Of a stretch of DNA of 64,000 nucleotides, positions 10,500-20,429 are shown piece after piece (the stretch's first letter is position 1; each line of letters opens with the position of its first letter). Source of the DNA: Ligula intestinalis (lineage: Eukaryota; Platyhelminthes; Cestoda; Diphyllobothriidea; Diphyllobothriidae); the NCBI GenBank assembly GCA_036362985.1, contig JAYGXS010000001.1:71824050-71888049 (forward strand), given 5' to 3'. The notes beneath the pieces were generated by a model. The model saw only the letters and a program-made list of their open reading frames with translations. It ran no database searches and was not told where the DNA came from. The position numbers and the translations under genes were made by a program.

Positions 10500-11895
10500 G
10501 TAATTTATCAGGACACAACGTGAGAGAGAGAGAAAAAGGACAACAGGATATGATACAGTATACAGTACAGTATAGTATATATCTGCCTTATTCTGCACAC
10601 CCAGGTAGCTCCTTCGATTTCAGCGAAACGAACGTTTCTGTTTTTGTAATTTGCTTGCGCACTACTCCAAGATCCTTTTTACTCGCTCTGAAATTTGGCC
10701 AATTCTGTTACTCCATTCCTTTCTATTTCAACAATAGAAGTGTAATCCGGACATAAAACATAGGTTGTACCTTTCCGAGCTCTCGGTCGCACCTCTCTTG
10801 CTCTATCCATAACCGACGGCTACAGGCGAAGTTTATGAAAAGTCCGATTCTCGTTTTCGACACTTAGTTTTCGTACTTCGACAGGGACCTCAAAGGGACA
10901 CCTTGCTTTTCGAGGCAGGGGAAACCTGATTAGGAAAACTGACAATTGTAGCCTGCTTTCTGCTACATCTGCAAATCAAAAGCGGTGATTGATGGTCGGT
11001 TTTCTGCAGTCCCACTTTTTTTGTACTTGAGATAAAGGGCTAATGGTACACTTTGGAATATAGTCGGATGTTTCTAAAGGAGGTGCTCTGTTTAAACATT
11101 CATCCACGTTACTACAGACCCTGGCAACTGTGTCTGCAAACGCGTTGCTTCTATTGGTATCTTACATATTTATACTTTACCTCTGCTACCACGAAGTAAA
11201 TATAATCACATCGGTCTCACTGGACTCCCAGAATCCGGCATTCTGGTTGCTGGTGTATCTTTAATACCTTACGATTCGACAACGTTGACGACTTTGGTAG
11301 GAATTTATGTATCAAAGCATGCTCCAACCTCACTCGTCCATCAAAAGTTCCGAAAATTCTATAGATTACTTATTAGTAGAAAACTTTTCAATTGATCTTA
11401 GGCATATTCCTATTCGACTTTTGTTGTTGACGTTTATTTTTTTCGGCACTGACGTTTTTTGTTTGTGTGAGTCTACAAATGTGATCCTAATGGTCACCTT
11501 AATAAAAAAAAGAACATCCAAAAACGCACTACGTCGATACATTCTTTTAAAAATAGCTAACTTTTAGGTTTTAGTGAATGGAGAACAGAATGTAATTTTT
11601 TGGAAAGAAAGCTTGAAAGTAAGGAAAATTGTTAAATATTCGCCAGAAGGACAGTCTGAAACTAATTATACGCAAGTACCAGAAATATCAGTAAAACAAT
11701 TTGACGAAGAGAAATTCATTTTGATATACGCAAAATGATATGCTTAAAATTTCGCTTGACCATTCTGTTTGCATTTATTGATCAAATTAGAGTGCTATTT
11801 CACATTCTCGGAATTTGCTATTCTTTAATATTTATTCATAAAAAAGTGCACACCTTTCTTGTCTTCCGTCCTCTCTCCTTCGCGCGCGCGTTATG
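10500..11895. other. No gene recognised
   Basis: AT-rich sequence with short ORFs (78-86 codons) that show no known domain. Nothing supportable is seen. Confidence 0.4.
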
Positions 11896-12305
11896 TCACG
11901 AAACTCGACGGCGAGCTCTCGCGAGGCACTCAAATCTTGGGGGGCACTACACCTGGAATTTGGTATCACTGGTTGACAGCAGCTATTCAGCTAGAACTGA
12001 CCATTTCTATCTCCTCTGACTTTGTCGGTTCCATTTTATCATATCTGCATATAGCTGCAGGAAGCCATTACCGGCAAAGGCAAAGGAGACTGCAATGACC
12101 ATTTCGAGTTTCGTAACCGTCATCAGTCAACCATGAATAATCCCTGGTGTTGTGACGCCCGAAGCTTGACGGGACGTGTGAGTTCCTTAACGGATTGGTG
12201 AGCGCCTATCTACCATGGTTCGATACGAACTAGAAAGACTTGCCAGAAAAATCTAGGTGCGCTAGTTAAGTTTCAAGTTGGTGCCACCAACATGTCAGAA
12301 ATTAC
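11895..12305 (+). repeat. Dispersed repeat, copy B, left block
   Basis: This block matches the reverse complement of 10500-9995 and then stops at an agaaattac run ending near 12305. The matching right block resumes at about 14086. Between them lies the DUF4806 gene segment (about 1.78 kb), replaced in copy A by about 20 bp. Confidence 0.6.
12097..12126 (-). ncRNA. Hammerhead ribozyme-like motif
   Basis: The minus strand reads ctgatga, a ggtt/aact potential stem, cgaaa, tggtc, then attgcagtctcc as at 10210. The core boxes are intact and stem II can form four pairs, although the closing position is mismatched. It belongs to the repeat's left block. Confidence 0.4.
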
Positions 12306-12604
12306 CCCTTATAGCAGAAATCGTTCAATCTTTACGCGATTTTATCGTTGTTTTTCGTTTACTATCGTTGTCTTGCTTCTGAGAATTTAATTGGTTGACA
12401 GACAACTGGATCGCGCGTTGCTAAGTTACTGCAGTACTTCTCGCACATGTATCGGAAAATCGATAGCGTTGCGCGATAAGCGGCCGGTGCACCGGTGGAC
12501 ACATCATTTAGCGCATTTTCACGCTGGCAAGCGGTCGCAAGACTGTGTCTACGTTGCTGTTGGCCTGAATTGTGTACATTTTGTTTCTGAAGCTCTTTTT
12601 CACC

Positions 12605-13920
12605 ATGTTTACGCCCGTTTCGAGGACAACCCGATACAGACGCAGAAGGCAAGCGCTTCTGGAATATCTAGGCGAAATTCTGGAGCATTATGATGAGGTT
12701 TACGCGTCTAACACATCGTCATCGACCTCGGGGCTAACTTCGTCCTTTTCTTCCTCTGGACCTGAATCGGACTCCCTGATTTGGACTGATATTAAGGAAC
12801 CGGGTTGCAGTCCTGCCCTAGTGGATATCGGTAATGGACAAGCTGACTGTTTTGTTGTACTTCTATATGTCTGACGACAAACCCCAACGACGAAAAGCTT
12901 AATGAACAAGGCGCCAACCAGTGACCTACAAAGATTTATTTTCATCATTAACTGGCAACATCCCCCATATATCCACCTCCTCTGTAAGCTTAAAATTTCC
13001 GTGACTTATTGCTGTTGTAGGGGTCAGAGTCCGAAGATTCGTACAGTTGTACTACAATGGCCTCTGGATACTCACCCTCCCACGAAGCTTAGTATTTATC
13101 GTTGTGCGCAATTTTCTGTAGACGACACCCACCGGCGGAGCCGCAATCGACGCCCTGGTCGTGGCTTCAAACGACGGGCACGCACATGCCTGAAGTGGCT
13201 CGTTGGCATGAATATGTCATTGATAAGGTATCTCAGGCCATTAGAAGAGGATAGAAAGCGTGGAGAAGAGAAATTAGACTGCGTACTTGCGGCCCTTTAT
13301 TATAAGATTTCCTCCACTTCGGCACCTGTTGAAGTGCCTTTCCTCACCTCGTTGTCAACAATTGCCGAACTGAACGCCTTCAATAAGGCATTATCAGGGA
13401 AACTAAATCGCCACCGGATCGTTAGTTACCCCACAATTTAATCTAACGTTACCAGATGACCCACTTGGCATGCCTAGCTACCGATGACGTGCCAGCTTAT
13501 GTTAACAGGGTTTTCCCGATCCTGCTACCAGACAGCATCACAGAGGAGCTCTCTTTTAAGGGTCAGCAGAAGGGGTAAAAAGCCTTCCACGAAACGGAAG
13601 CATATACCGTGATCTGGCGTAAGGCTTACTAATTTATTCTTACTCTCCTTCTATCAGAGGCTTATAAAGTTGCAAATGAATCCTGGCCAATAGATCACCG
13701 CTATATTGAGGATGCCTTTAAGGACACATTCAAGAAGTCCTACGACAAGCATTTCAGACGGTGTATTAAGGCTGACAAAGGAAAAACTTCTGTTGGTAAG
13801 TGAAAACATTATTGCCACGCAAATATTATCTTAAGGTACATACTCTCCTTCAGAACTCTTCCTTTTTCAGATAATCAAGCCCGTCCACGGGCTAAATATA
13901 CCACGAGGATGGACAATTAA
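12605..13920 (+). pseudogene. DUF4806-domain gene with micro-introns and one premature stop
   Basis: Eight exons join in one frame: 12605-12830, 12922-12983, 13021-13040, 13122-13201, 13245-13420, 13456-13618, 13658-13795 and 13871-13920 (305 codons including stop). Introns are 91, 37, 81, 43, 35, 39 and 75 bp, all GT-AG. The third exon end is uncertain; the alternative donor at 13092 would create a stop. The N-terminus has an Arg-rich start (SRTTRYRRRR) and a Ser-rich acidic stretch. The C-terminal part from about 13330 has a PFLTSLSTIAELNAFNKAL start, a LSFKGQQKG..KAF core and a ..EDAFKDTFKKSYDKHFRR tail, which I recognise as DUF4806-like; function is unknown. The single lesion is an in-frame TAA at 13576-13578, where the family has a Lys-rich site. 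An AATAAA lies at 13965-13970. It may be a recent pseudogene or carry a sequencing error. Confidence 0.65.
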
Positions 13921-13964
13921 TCAAACTGAATCTTTTGTACACAGTTTTTACAGATATTTTATAC

Positions 13965-13970
13965 AATAAA
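13965..13970 (+). terminator. Poly(A) signal AATAAA of the DUF4806 gene
   Basis: A canonical hexamer 45 bp after the predicted stop codon at 13918-13920, consistent with a transcribed gene unit. Confidence 0.5.
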
Positions 13971-14085
13971 GTTATCCGGTGCTCCAAAAAGACTTCAAAA
14001 AAGTGCTTCGTAATATTTTGCACGAATGGGAGGTTTCTCATGAGAGGTAGGCGTCCTGCTGTCCAAATGAAATATGAGATACGAT

Positions 14086-14640
14086 TTTTTAACGAACGAT
14101 TTCAAGCAAACTGCAGAACAAAAGGCCGTCATAATGGTATACAGGATATGCAGGGTCGCTTCAACTAATTACACTCAACACAATTCCTAAAGCATTTATG
14201 TTGCCAGCACTACCAACCACACAACTACTACCAACTCACGGATCACTAGCCTGTCTTCTCAATATTGAAAGCATACGTGCACATCAAGCTCCCATCACAC
14301 TGAACAAGACGAACCGACGCCAGTAACCTCAAAACACGTACACCCTATTTGTCCGAATCACCCCCACTGCTCACGAACATTAGGTCTACGTATGGGTCTA
14401 CTGCACTATATGCGCCTCCATTAAATTTTGTAGTACAGCCGGGCAGCACAACCCCAATCGGCACACATTTTTCCATACACAACATCCTAAACATGGATAT
14501 AACATGCGCTGCTCTCGTCACTGGGAAGCATTTTCTTTGGCATTCCCAGGTGATTCCCAAGTTTGCGTGCGGCAGGCGTAGAATGGTTGCTCAGTTTTTT
14601 TTCAGTCATTGAGGTGGACCCGCTTCTGCAACGTGGATAA
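14086..14640 (+). repeat. Dispersed repeat, copy B, right block
   Basis: It matches the reverse complement of 9990-9432, starting at the aacgaacgatttcaag run and ending past cccgcttctgcaacgtgg. An ataaaa run follows the end in both copies. The ORFs in this block are not open in the other copy, so it is probably non-coding. Confidence 0.6.
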
Positions 14641-15669
14641 AAGGGAATTTTATGTTCATAGCTCTATATTAGAATAAATATCCCCATGCGCAACCACAAT
14701 GTGGAATTAAGGGGAATATATATTATAATGCAAATACTGGGTTAGACTTCAAAATTCAAGATATATAACTTGGTTAAGCCATAGCGCGCAATCGAAGAAC
14801 TAGTGAGCGCAAGAACTTTTGGGATGAGAATGGACACTTTCCTCACTCAGCACGCTAAAGTCGACGAAATAATCTGCGATAGGCACTAGGGAAACAGATA
14901 ACAGTTTAACTTTACTGAAGAGACAAGTTGAATTTTCGTTCTGAGTTGGTACACAACCCGCTCTCGAAATAATCAATGCGTTCTCGTTTAGGATCTAACT
15001 CACTTGTGTTTTCCTGAACGTGGAGCAGTGGGGGGATGGGACAACTTCAAGCTGACAGTGGACTATAAAGACGCAGCTTGAAACACTGCTAGAACTTCTG
15101 TCTAAAACAGCAATTAGTTCTTTTTTCAAAATAAATTGGAGCTCGAGATATTAAAAATAAAGAAAAACTCCTAAGAAAAAGGAAGGGAAAAACAAAAACG
15201 GTCCGATAGATACAATAAAGGCAATCCAAATTTCATTACGGCATTCCTTTCGTTGATCGTTATATTCGGCAAATTATATGGAACGTTCAATATGAAAGTT
15301 CATTTTTCACTGCGTTGTTTCATATTTATGATAATTGACCCATGGGCTTTTAGTTTTCTCGGGGCAATCGGCTACATTCTGATGCTTTAAAACCCGTTGA
15401 AAATACCGGCACGATTCATCGCTTTTGCTCGGTAAACCCAGATTTTTACAGAAACAGCAGGTTTTGTTGCGTTCAGATTCCCTTTCTGAATAGTTCTGTG
15501 CTTCTTCATCTGCGATTAAAGGAATCGAACACAAACAATTAAAAACAATATGGTCACTTTACAAAAGGGGCCATTGTGAGTTCATTACCTTTATGACTCC
15601 TTCTTTAATAAAAACGAGGTCTGAACACTTGGATTGGCGGCCTGTGGCTTCGTAGATTACAGAAAGGTC
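14641..15669. other. No gene recognised
   Basis: AT-rich DNA with one 75-codon minus ORF (15307-15534) that shows no domain. Nothing else supportable is seen. Confidence 0.4.
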
Positions 15670-16430
15670 CATTTTACTGTTTTAACTTTTGAATGACCGT
15701 ACCTTTAATCCCCACAGTACCATAAGGCAGCGGGAGCACTCTTGGCACGCCAGTCATCGAGGTGTGTTTTGATTTCTTCCTATGGCTTGCACAGTTAGGT
15801 ACCATCAATTATAGCAGTCTAGAATAAGCTGCCCAGAAGTATTAAAACGTGGTAAAGTTACCCTTTTTTAAGAGAGCTATCACTAGCTTTCTATATTCAG
15901 GACAATTTTCACGAATTTTTGGTGTTCACTCAGTGGAATCTGCCTTTCACTCTGCTAGGTTCGTGGACTTTGAATCCTGTCAGGCCTCATGCTGAAGATA
16001 ACGGTGCTGAATCTGCGGCCCGCAAGTGACTAATTCTTCAGCCGACAGCGAGCAAATTTTCGCCGACAAACACGCAAGGAAAACTAAGAACACTGTGTTC
16101 CTGCATCAACCCTCCCCGTCCTCAAGTAATGTCCCTAAACGATTTGCAGCTCTTTTTCTGCTAAACTGTCAACACAATTTATAACTGTACATAGCTTTCT
16201 TCAGCATCGCAATTTGCAGTCAGGATTTTTCAATTGAAACAAACTCCCTCTTTCGCCCAGCATTGACCAAACACAAAATTTAAACAAAACCAATGCTAAG
16301 TGCAAAAAAGTAAGTTTCTTTTAGATTTTTCCTGGCTTCTGGGTTTTGGAAGGCGCACAAGACGTGCTTTACCAATCAACATAATTTTGAAAAAAATGCC
16401 TGTAGGGCGGCAAAATAAATATTATCTGTC
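15670..16430 (+). mobile_element. 5'-truncated LINE tail
   Basis: It is closely similar to 49430-50115, the 3' end of the LINE at 46.7-50.1 kb. Shared runs are gccagtcatcgaggtg, atttcttcctatgg, aataagctgcccagaa-like, aagagagctat and attcaggacaa. Only the last coding codons and the 3' UTR are present, the usual result of incomplete reverse transcription. It ends in an aataaatatt-like tail. Confidence 0.75.
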
Positions 16431-17309
16431 ATCCTGTTCTGTCTTCTCTTCCTAAAACGTAACTGGGGATATGACCAGTCTTGACACGGGAACACACAAG
16501 GTTATAACATTTACCTTCCATTTTAGTCACATTCGCTGTAGAAAAGAGTGGATGAAGCTTTGAAAGTATGACGTCACGGATAGTCACGTGCACAGAGATA
16601 CAATCCGTGATATAATTGGGGCCGGCTATATCGGGCAAGATCACAGCCATAAGAAGAACAAGTAAACGTAATAGGCATGCAGGTTGCCTGCTTGGCGGCA
16701 GCTTTGGTCAAATAAAACGATTGTAACTATCTGAACTTTCATCAGTTTTACGACGATTTTAGTACAAAACTAAGACCGGGTGAATTTCTTTCATATGGTT
16801 TCATAAGAAAGTCTTGCCATTTTTTTTATCTTTTGAGACCTAATTACTGATCAGTGATGAATTTGCATTGAATATCACCACATCAGAAGCCGAATATTGG
16901 TGTTATTTTCGTAGTATGGATGCATCTATGTCAAATATTTTAAGGCGTAACAAAACAGGTCCTCGAAGTATGTGCTAATTGTCAGCCTCTAACCTTTAAA
17001 AGGGTCATGGGAAGTTGGCAAACGCAACTCAGAGCAATTCGTTAAATACGTATGACAAAATGACTAACAGTAATTGACATTTTGCAGCCGATGACGATTT
17101 TGGACCACATTAAAGATATTTATTTTGAATGAAACAATTCCTCTTTTGTTTATGTTTCATATTAAATTGCTTATGACTTTAGTATTTCATTTCTTGTGAT
17201 TTATTTTACCTTATCATATAACTTAATAGGCCATGGTCTGTTTGGTTGGGAGCCGTAGGCGTTGGTCTAGGTCGCTGCTAAATTCGAACCCTTTTAAAAG
17301 TAGTGCGGT
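16431..17309. other. Upstream region of SAE1, nothing clear
   Basis: This is the candidate promoter of the SAE1 homologue. No CpG-rich block or clear TATA element was recognised. The one ORF on the minus strand (16429-16650) shows no known domain. Confidence 0.3.
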
Positions 17310-20268
17310 ATGTCAGCTATCACAGAGGAGGAGGCGGCTTTATATGATCGACAGATACGGCTGTGGGGTTTAGAAGCCCAGTCCTGCCTAAAAAATGCTA
17401 AAATCTTACTGATTGGTGTATCTCCCGTCGCCTCAGAAATCATTAAGAACCTAGTCTTGGCTGGCATCAACACGCTCACGATGGCCGATGACAAACTAGT
17501 GTCAAAGGAGGATATCGAATCCTGTTTCCTTTTTAAGCCTTCACATCTGGGAAAAGAGGTTAACGTTTGACATATTTTCATCGTCATTTTTAGAGGAACC
17601 TGTGTGCATTAGAGCGAGTTCAGGTTTTAAATGCAATGGTAAAAGTTAGCTCGGACGCTTGTGTATGTCCTGCTGAACTTATGAAGAAATATGGCGAATA
17701 TGATGAAGTTATAATATCGTATGAAATCAATAGCAGCATCGTTTCCAATTGGTGTGAATGTATCAGACATATTTTCGCCGGAAATCCGAAACATCCCAAG
17801 GTACTGTGCGTGAACGCTCTCGGCATGCACGCCTTTGGTTTTACTGACCTCGGAGATTATTTTTACAAAGAGTTGGTCCGAGTCTTTGAGTATTGACGTT
17901 CTAGGGACGATAAAGTTGCTATAAAACCTCTGCCCAACAAGGATTCTACAAAGCCGGTCGCGTCCAATGGTAACGAGGTTGCCAAAGTAAGACATTTCCC
18001 ATTAATTTTGCGTTATTAACCCAGTAAGCATCAGTAAGTTTGCTCATGCATTGTTGACTATTCTTTTTCAAAAATAAGGCTAGTACGCAAAAAGGTGATA
18101 TACTTTGATTATGTCTCGCTTTAAATCCTCCATAATACAGTTTATTGTCATGTAGTTAATAAGTCTACTAGTTGATTCTTGATTCCGTTATATCTTACGC
18201 ATACAAATATGAATTGCTCTTATTTTGGTCTTCTAGCACGTCGTATATCCACCTTTGGGAGACGTAATGAAATTGTCTTGGTCAGGCGATAATACCCTTA
18301 ATACTCCCGCAAAAAAGATGCCCAAAGGATTTTATCTCTTACAATGTAAGCTAAAAGTAAAACATAAACGGATTTTTTTCTCGGCTCGTCTGCCACCATC
18401 TCTTACTCTCTAATCCGCACGTCTTACCTTAACGTATCTACTGCAACTTGATTTGATTTGGCAAATCATATCTGGTTTTCCTTGACGTTCTAGCCTTCAA
18501 CATTTGAAGATCGTAATTCACTTTCCCTTACGATCCACATTCTTCGATACATCCACCACAGCGCTCTCTTTGGCCTTCTGTTTCTTAATTTAGATAGTAT
18601 TTTTTTTAACAAGACCACGAAACAGTATGTACCTTTTTATCCCCTTGTAGCTCTTGAAAATCTTAAATCCTCCCTAACTGCCGAGAATCTTCAATGTTCA
18701 TGGACCGAAGTTTGCAAGCGTCTCGGCGTTGCTCAAGATCTCCTTAAACACGATGATTTCTCGTGAGTTAAGTCTCTTACTACTAAATTCTGGTTCTGCA
18801 CGTACTCTTGCTTACTATTCTGCATTCCTGCTTATGACACTAAGTAATTTGCTGATTCCCAGTACATTAGACACCCAAATTCGTGTGATTATCGTACGCG
18901 CGTCAACGGCATTATGTGTTTTTGCGTTCACCAATATGCTTGAATCGGAACTATAATAGTTTGGACCCGACCGCATTTTTTACTTTGCCCCAAGGTGCGT
19001 TCGAACACACTTTTGAAAGATAGGGCGTAGGCAGTTCAATTTTCTTGTGCCTTAACCGAACCTCTCATCGAGCTCTCACTCACCTTGCTGTATTGTGAAC
19101 TGCTTTCCGGTTTGTTGCGCAGTGTATTTCATCAGTTGCTCAAAAGTCGTGCATACTTCACCCAGCAGAATCAGACGGTTAGGGGTTAGCAAGGCGCGAC
19201 AACTGGCTCTGGAGAGGGCAACTGCAAAAACATGCTTATACTACTTAGAAGCAAGCGTTTTGTCCCTGTTGGGCCCCTAGCATATTCCTAGCAGAACTTA
19301 TTTCTTGTCATGCGACGAAGCGAAATACTTGCAAAGGACATGAAAGGCAATTTAGCCAGATTTTATATAACTTATTTATGGTTTATTTGAAGCACACGAA
19401 AACTAGCATCATACCCGACCAAATTACCTATAAGTCAGCTGCTAACAATTGCTGTCCTCTGGTTTTTTAGTTCGTGCTGTGGACCGTCCCTGGTTGCTGT
19501 CAACGCAATAATCGGTGGCATTCTCGCACAGGAAATAATTCAGGCAAGTTCCCAAGCACAGTACTTCCTCAAATATGTTCTCACCGCATATTTTTGGTGG
19601 TTGGATCTCACCCCCAGACGACATTATGAGGTCATGACTACACAACCCCAACGCCCAATGTCACAAGTTTGCCTAGAACCAACTCAGACCGTCTAGATGT
19701 ATGCAATAGACCAGGTTAACCCGATTGTTTGAATCTTTATCCAATTAAAGGAGGCATTTTGCGCTGCTTAGTTTGGCCATGGAGGTAAAGTAAAAACACT
19801 TTCGAATTTGCAGCCAAGTGCATTGTTGTCGGCTATATACCCGGCGACACCTTACCCAACCCAATACCAGTTGGGTATTGCAGGCCCCGATATTGGCAAG
19901 CCTTCTTTATGATCAGCTACCAATCAAGTGTCCACAACAGGCAGGCGTCATAAAATTTAATGGGTAATCCCCACTTAATTTTAACTCGTCGCCTTGCTCT
20001 CATCTTTAGTTCACTAAAGCTTTATTGCAGCGAAGACCTAGCTGACACAGCCATCTACTTTCTCAACTGCAGCTACACGGGCGGCAGTTTCGACGCCCCA
20101 CTGTGCGTTTACTGGCACTAGTCATGCCATTAACCCAACTGAGAACGTTATTCTATATTTCAGGGTCTGTCCCATCGCGGTGTGCCCAAAGGAAATTGGT
20201 ACTTTGTCGACGGCCGAACTTGCGAGGCTGCCGTTTTGTGGCTGCCTCCCATTGCGGAATCCAAATAA
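17310..20268 (+). CDS. SAE1: SUMO-activating enzyme subunit 1 homologue
   Basis: Exons: 17310-17558, 17594-17871, 17905-17986, 18237-18345, 18510-18762, 19471-19543 and 20164-20268, predicting about 382 residues (human about 346). SAE1 pairs with SAE2/UBA2 to adenylate SUMO and pass it to UBC9, mainly in the nucleus. The N-terminus has the diagnostic YDRQIRLWGLEAQ, including the Arg of the adenylation site. The C-terminus has a VNAIIGGILAQEIIQ helix and a NWYFVDGR strand before the stop. The glycine-rich loop reads GVSPVASE, poorer in Gly than in most relatives. Introns 1 and 2 are 35 and 33 bp. Intron 6 has a GC donor (cag/gcaagt). The start of exon 5 is the weakest call: a better acceptor at 18493 would break the frame, and residues encoded around 18560-18640 do not look like the family. 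All phases otherwise close. Confidence 0.85.
19544..20163 (+). other. GC-AG intron of SAE1
   Basis: The donor reads cag/gcaagt, the typical strong context of GC-AG introns, and the acceptor is tatatttcag. Joining the flanking exons gives EIIQ-GLSHRG in phase 0, which fits the family alignment. Confidence 0.7.
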
Positions 20269-20304
20269 TTACCACTTAAAGAGATTTCTGCACTGTTATG
20301 AACA

Positions 20305-20313
20305 TTTAATAAA
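20305..20313. terminator. Shared bidirectional poly(A) signal
   Basis: The nine bases tttaataaa read AATAAA on + (20308-20313, 40 bp after the SAE1 stop) and ATTAAA on - (20310-20305, 120 bp after the CRNKL1 stop). Another minus ATTAAA overlaps the CRNKL1 stop at 20434-20429. Both genes therefore probably end in this short interval. The + signal is canonical; the use of the - signal is inference. Confidence 0.55.
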
Positions 20314-20429
20314 GATATTTTTGCTAATCTTCTTAATTTACTATAATCAGGGAAAGACGTTAGCAAAATACTTGTTATAAAAGATGGCAAATAACATCTG
20401 TACAGGGTCTGCAGCGGCAGTTGGCGAAT

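Larger units (their letters stand above)
9432..10500 (-). repeat. Dispersed repeat, copy A (gene-less form)
   Basis: The reverse complement of this segment matches two blocks elsewhere in the same order: 10500-9995 matches 11895-12305, and 9990-9432 matches 14086-14640. Landmarks are a gccaccaacA-gggcagaaattac run, the acgaacgatttcaag run, a cttctcaatattga run and cccgcttctgcaacgtgg. The copy is interrupted by the N gap and a TA microsatellite. It contains two hammerhead-like modules in opposite orientation. No transposase or RT is visible, so the class is unknown. Confidence 0.65.

Noticed and set aside
12362..12948. Minus-strand ORFs over the DUF4806 gene (96 and 82 codons)
   Set aside because: They are shadows of the plus-strand exons, with no splice or domain support.
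13021..13091. Exon 3 of the DUF4806 gene ending at 13091
   Set aside because: Joining the donor at 13092 to the next exon makes TAA; the donor at 13041 keeps the frame. The longer form is left open only as an alternative.
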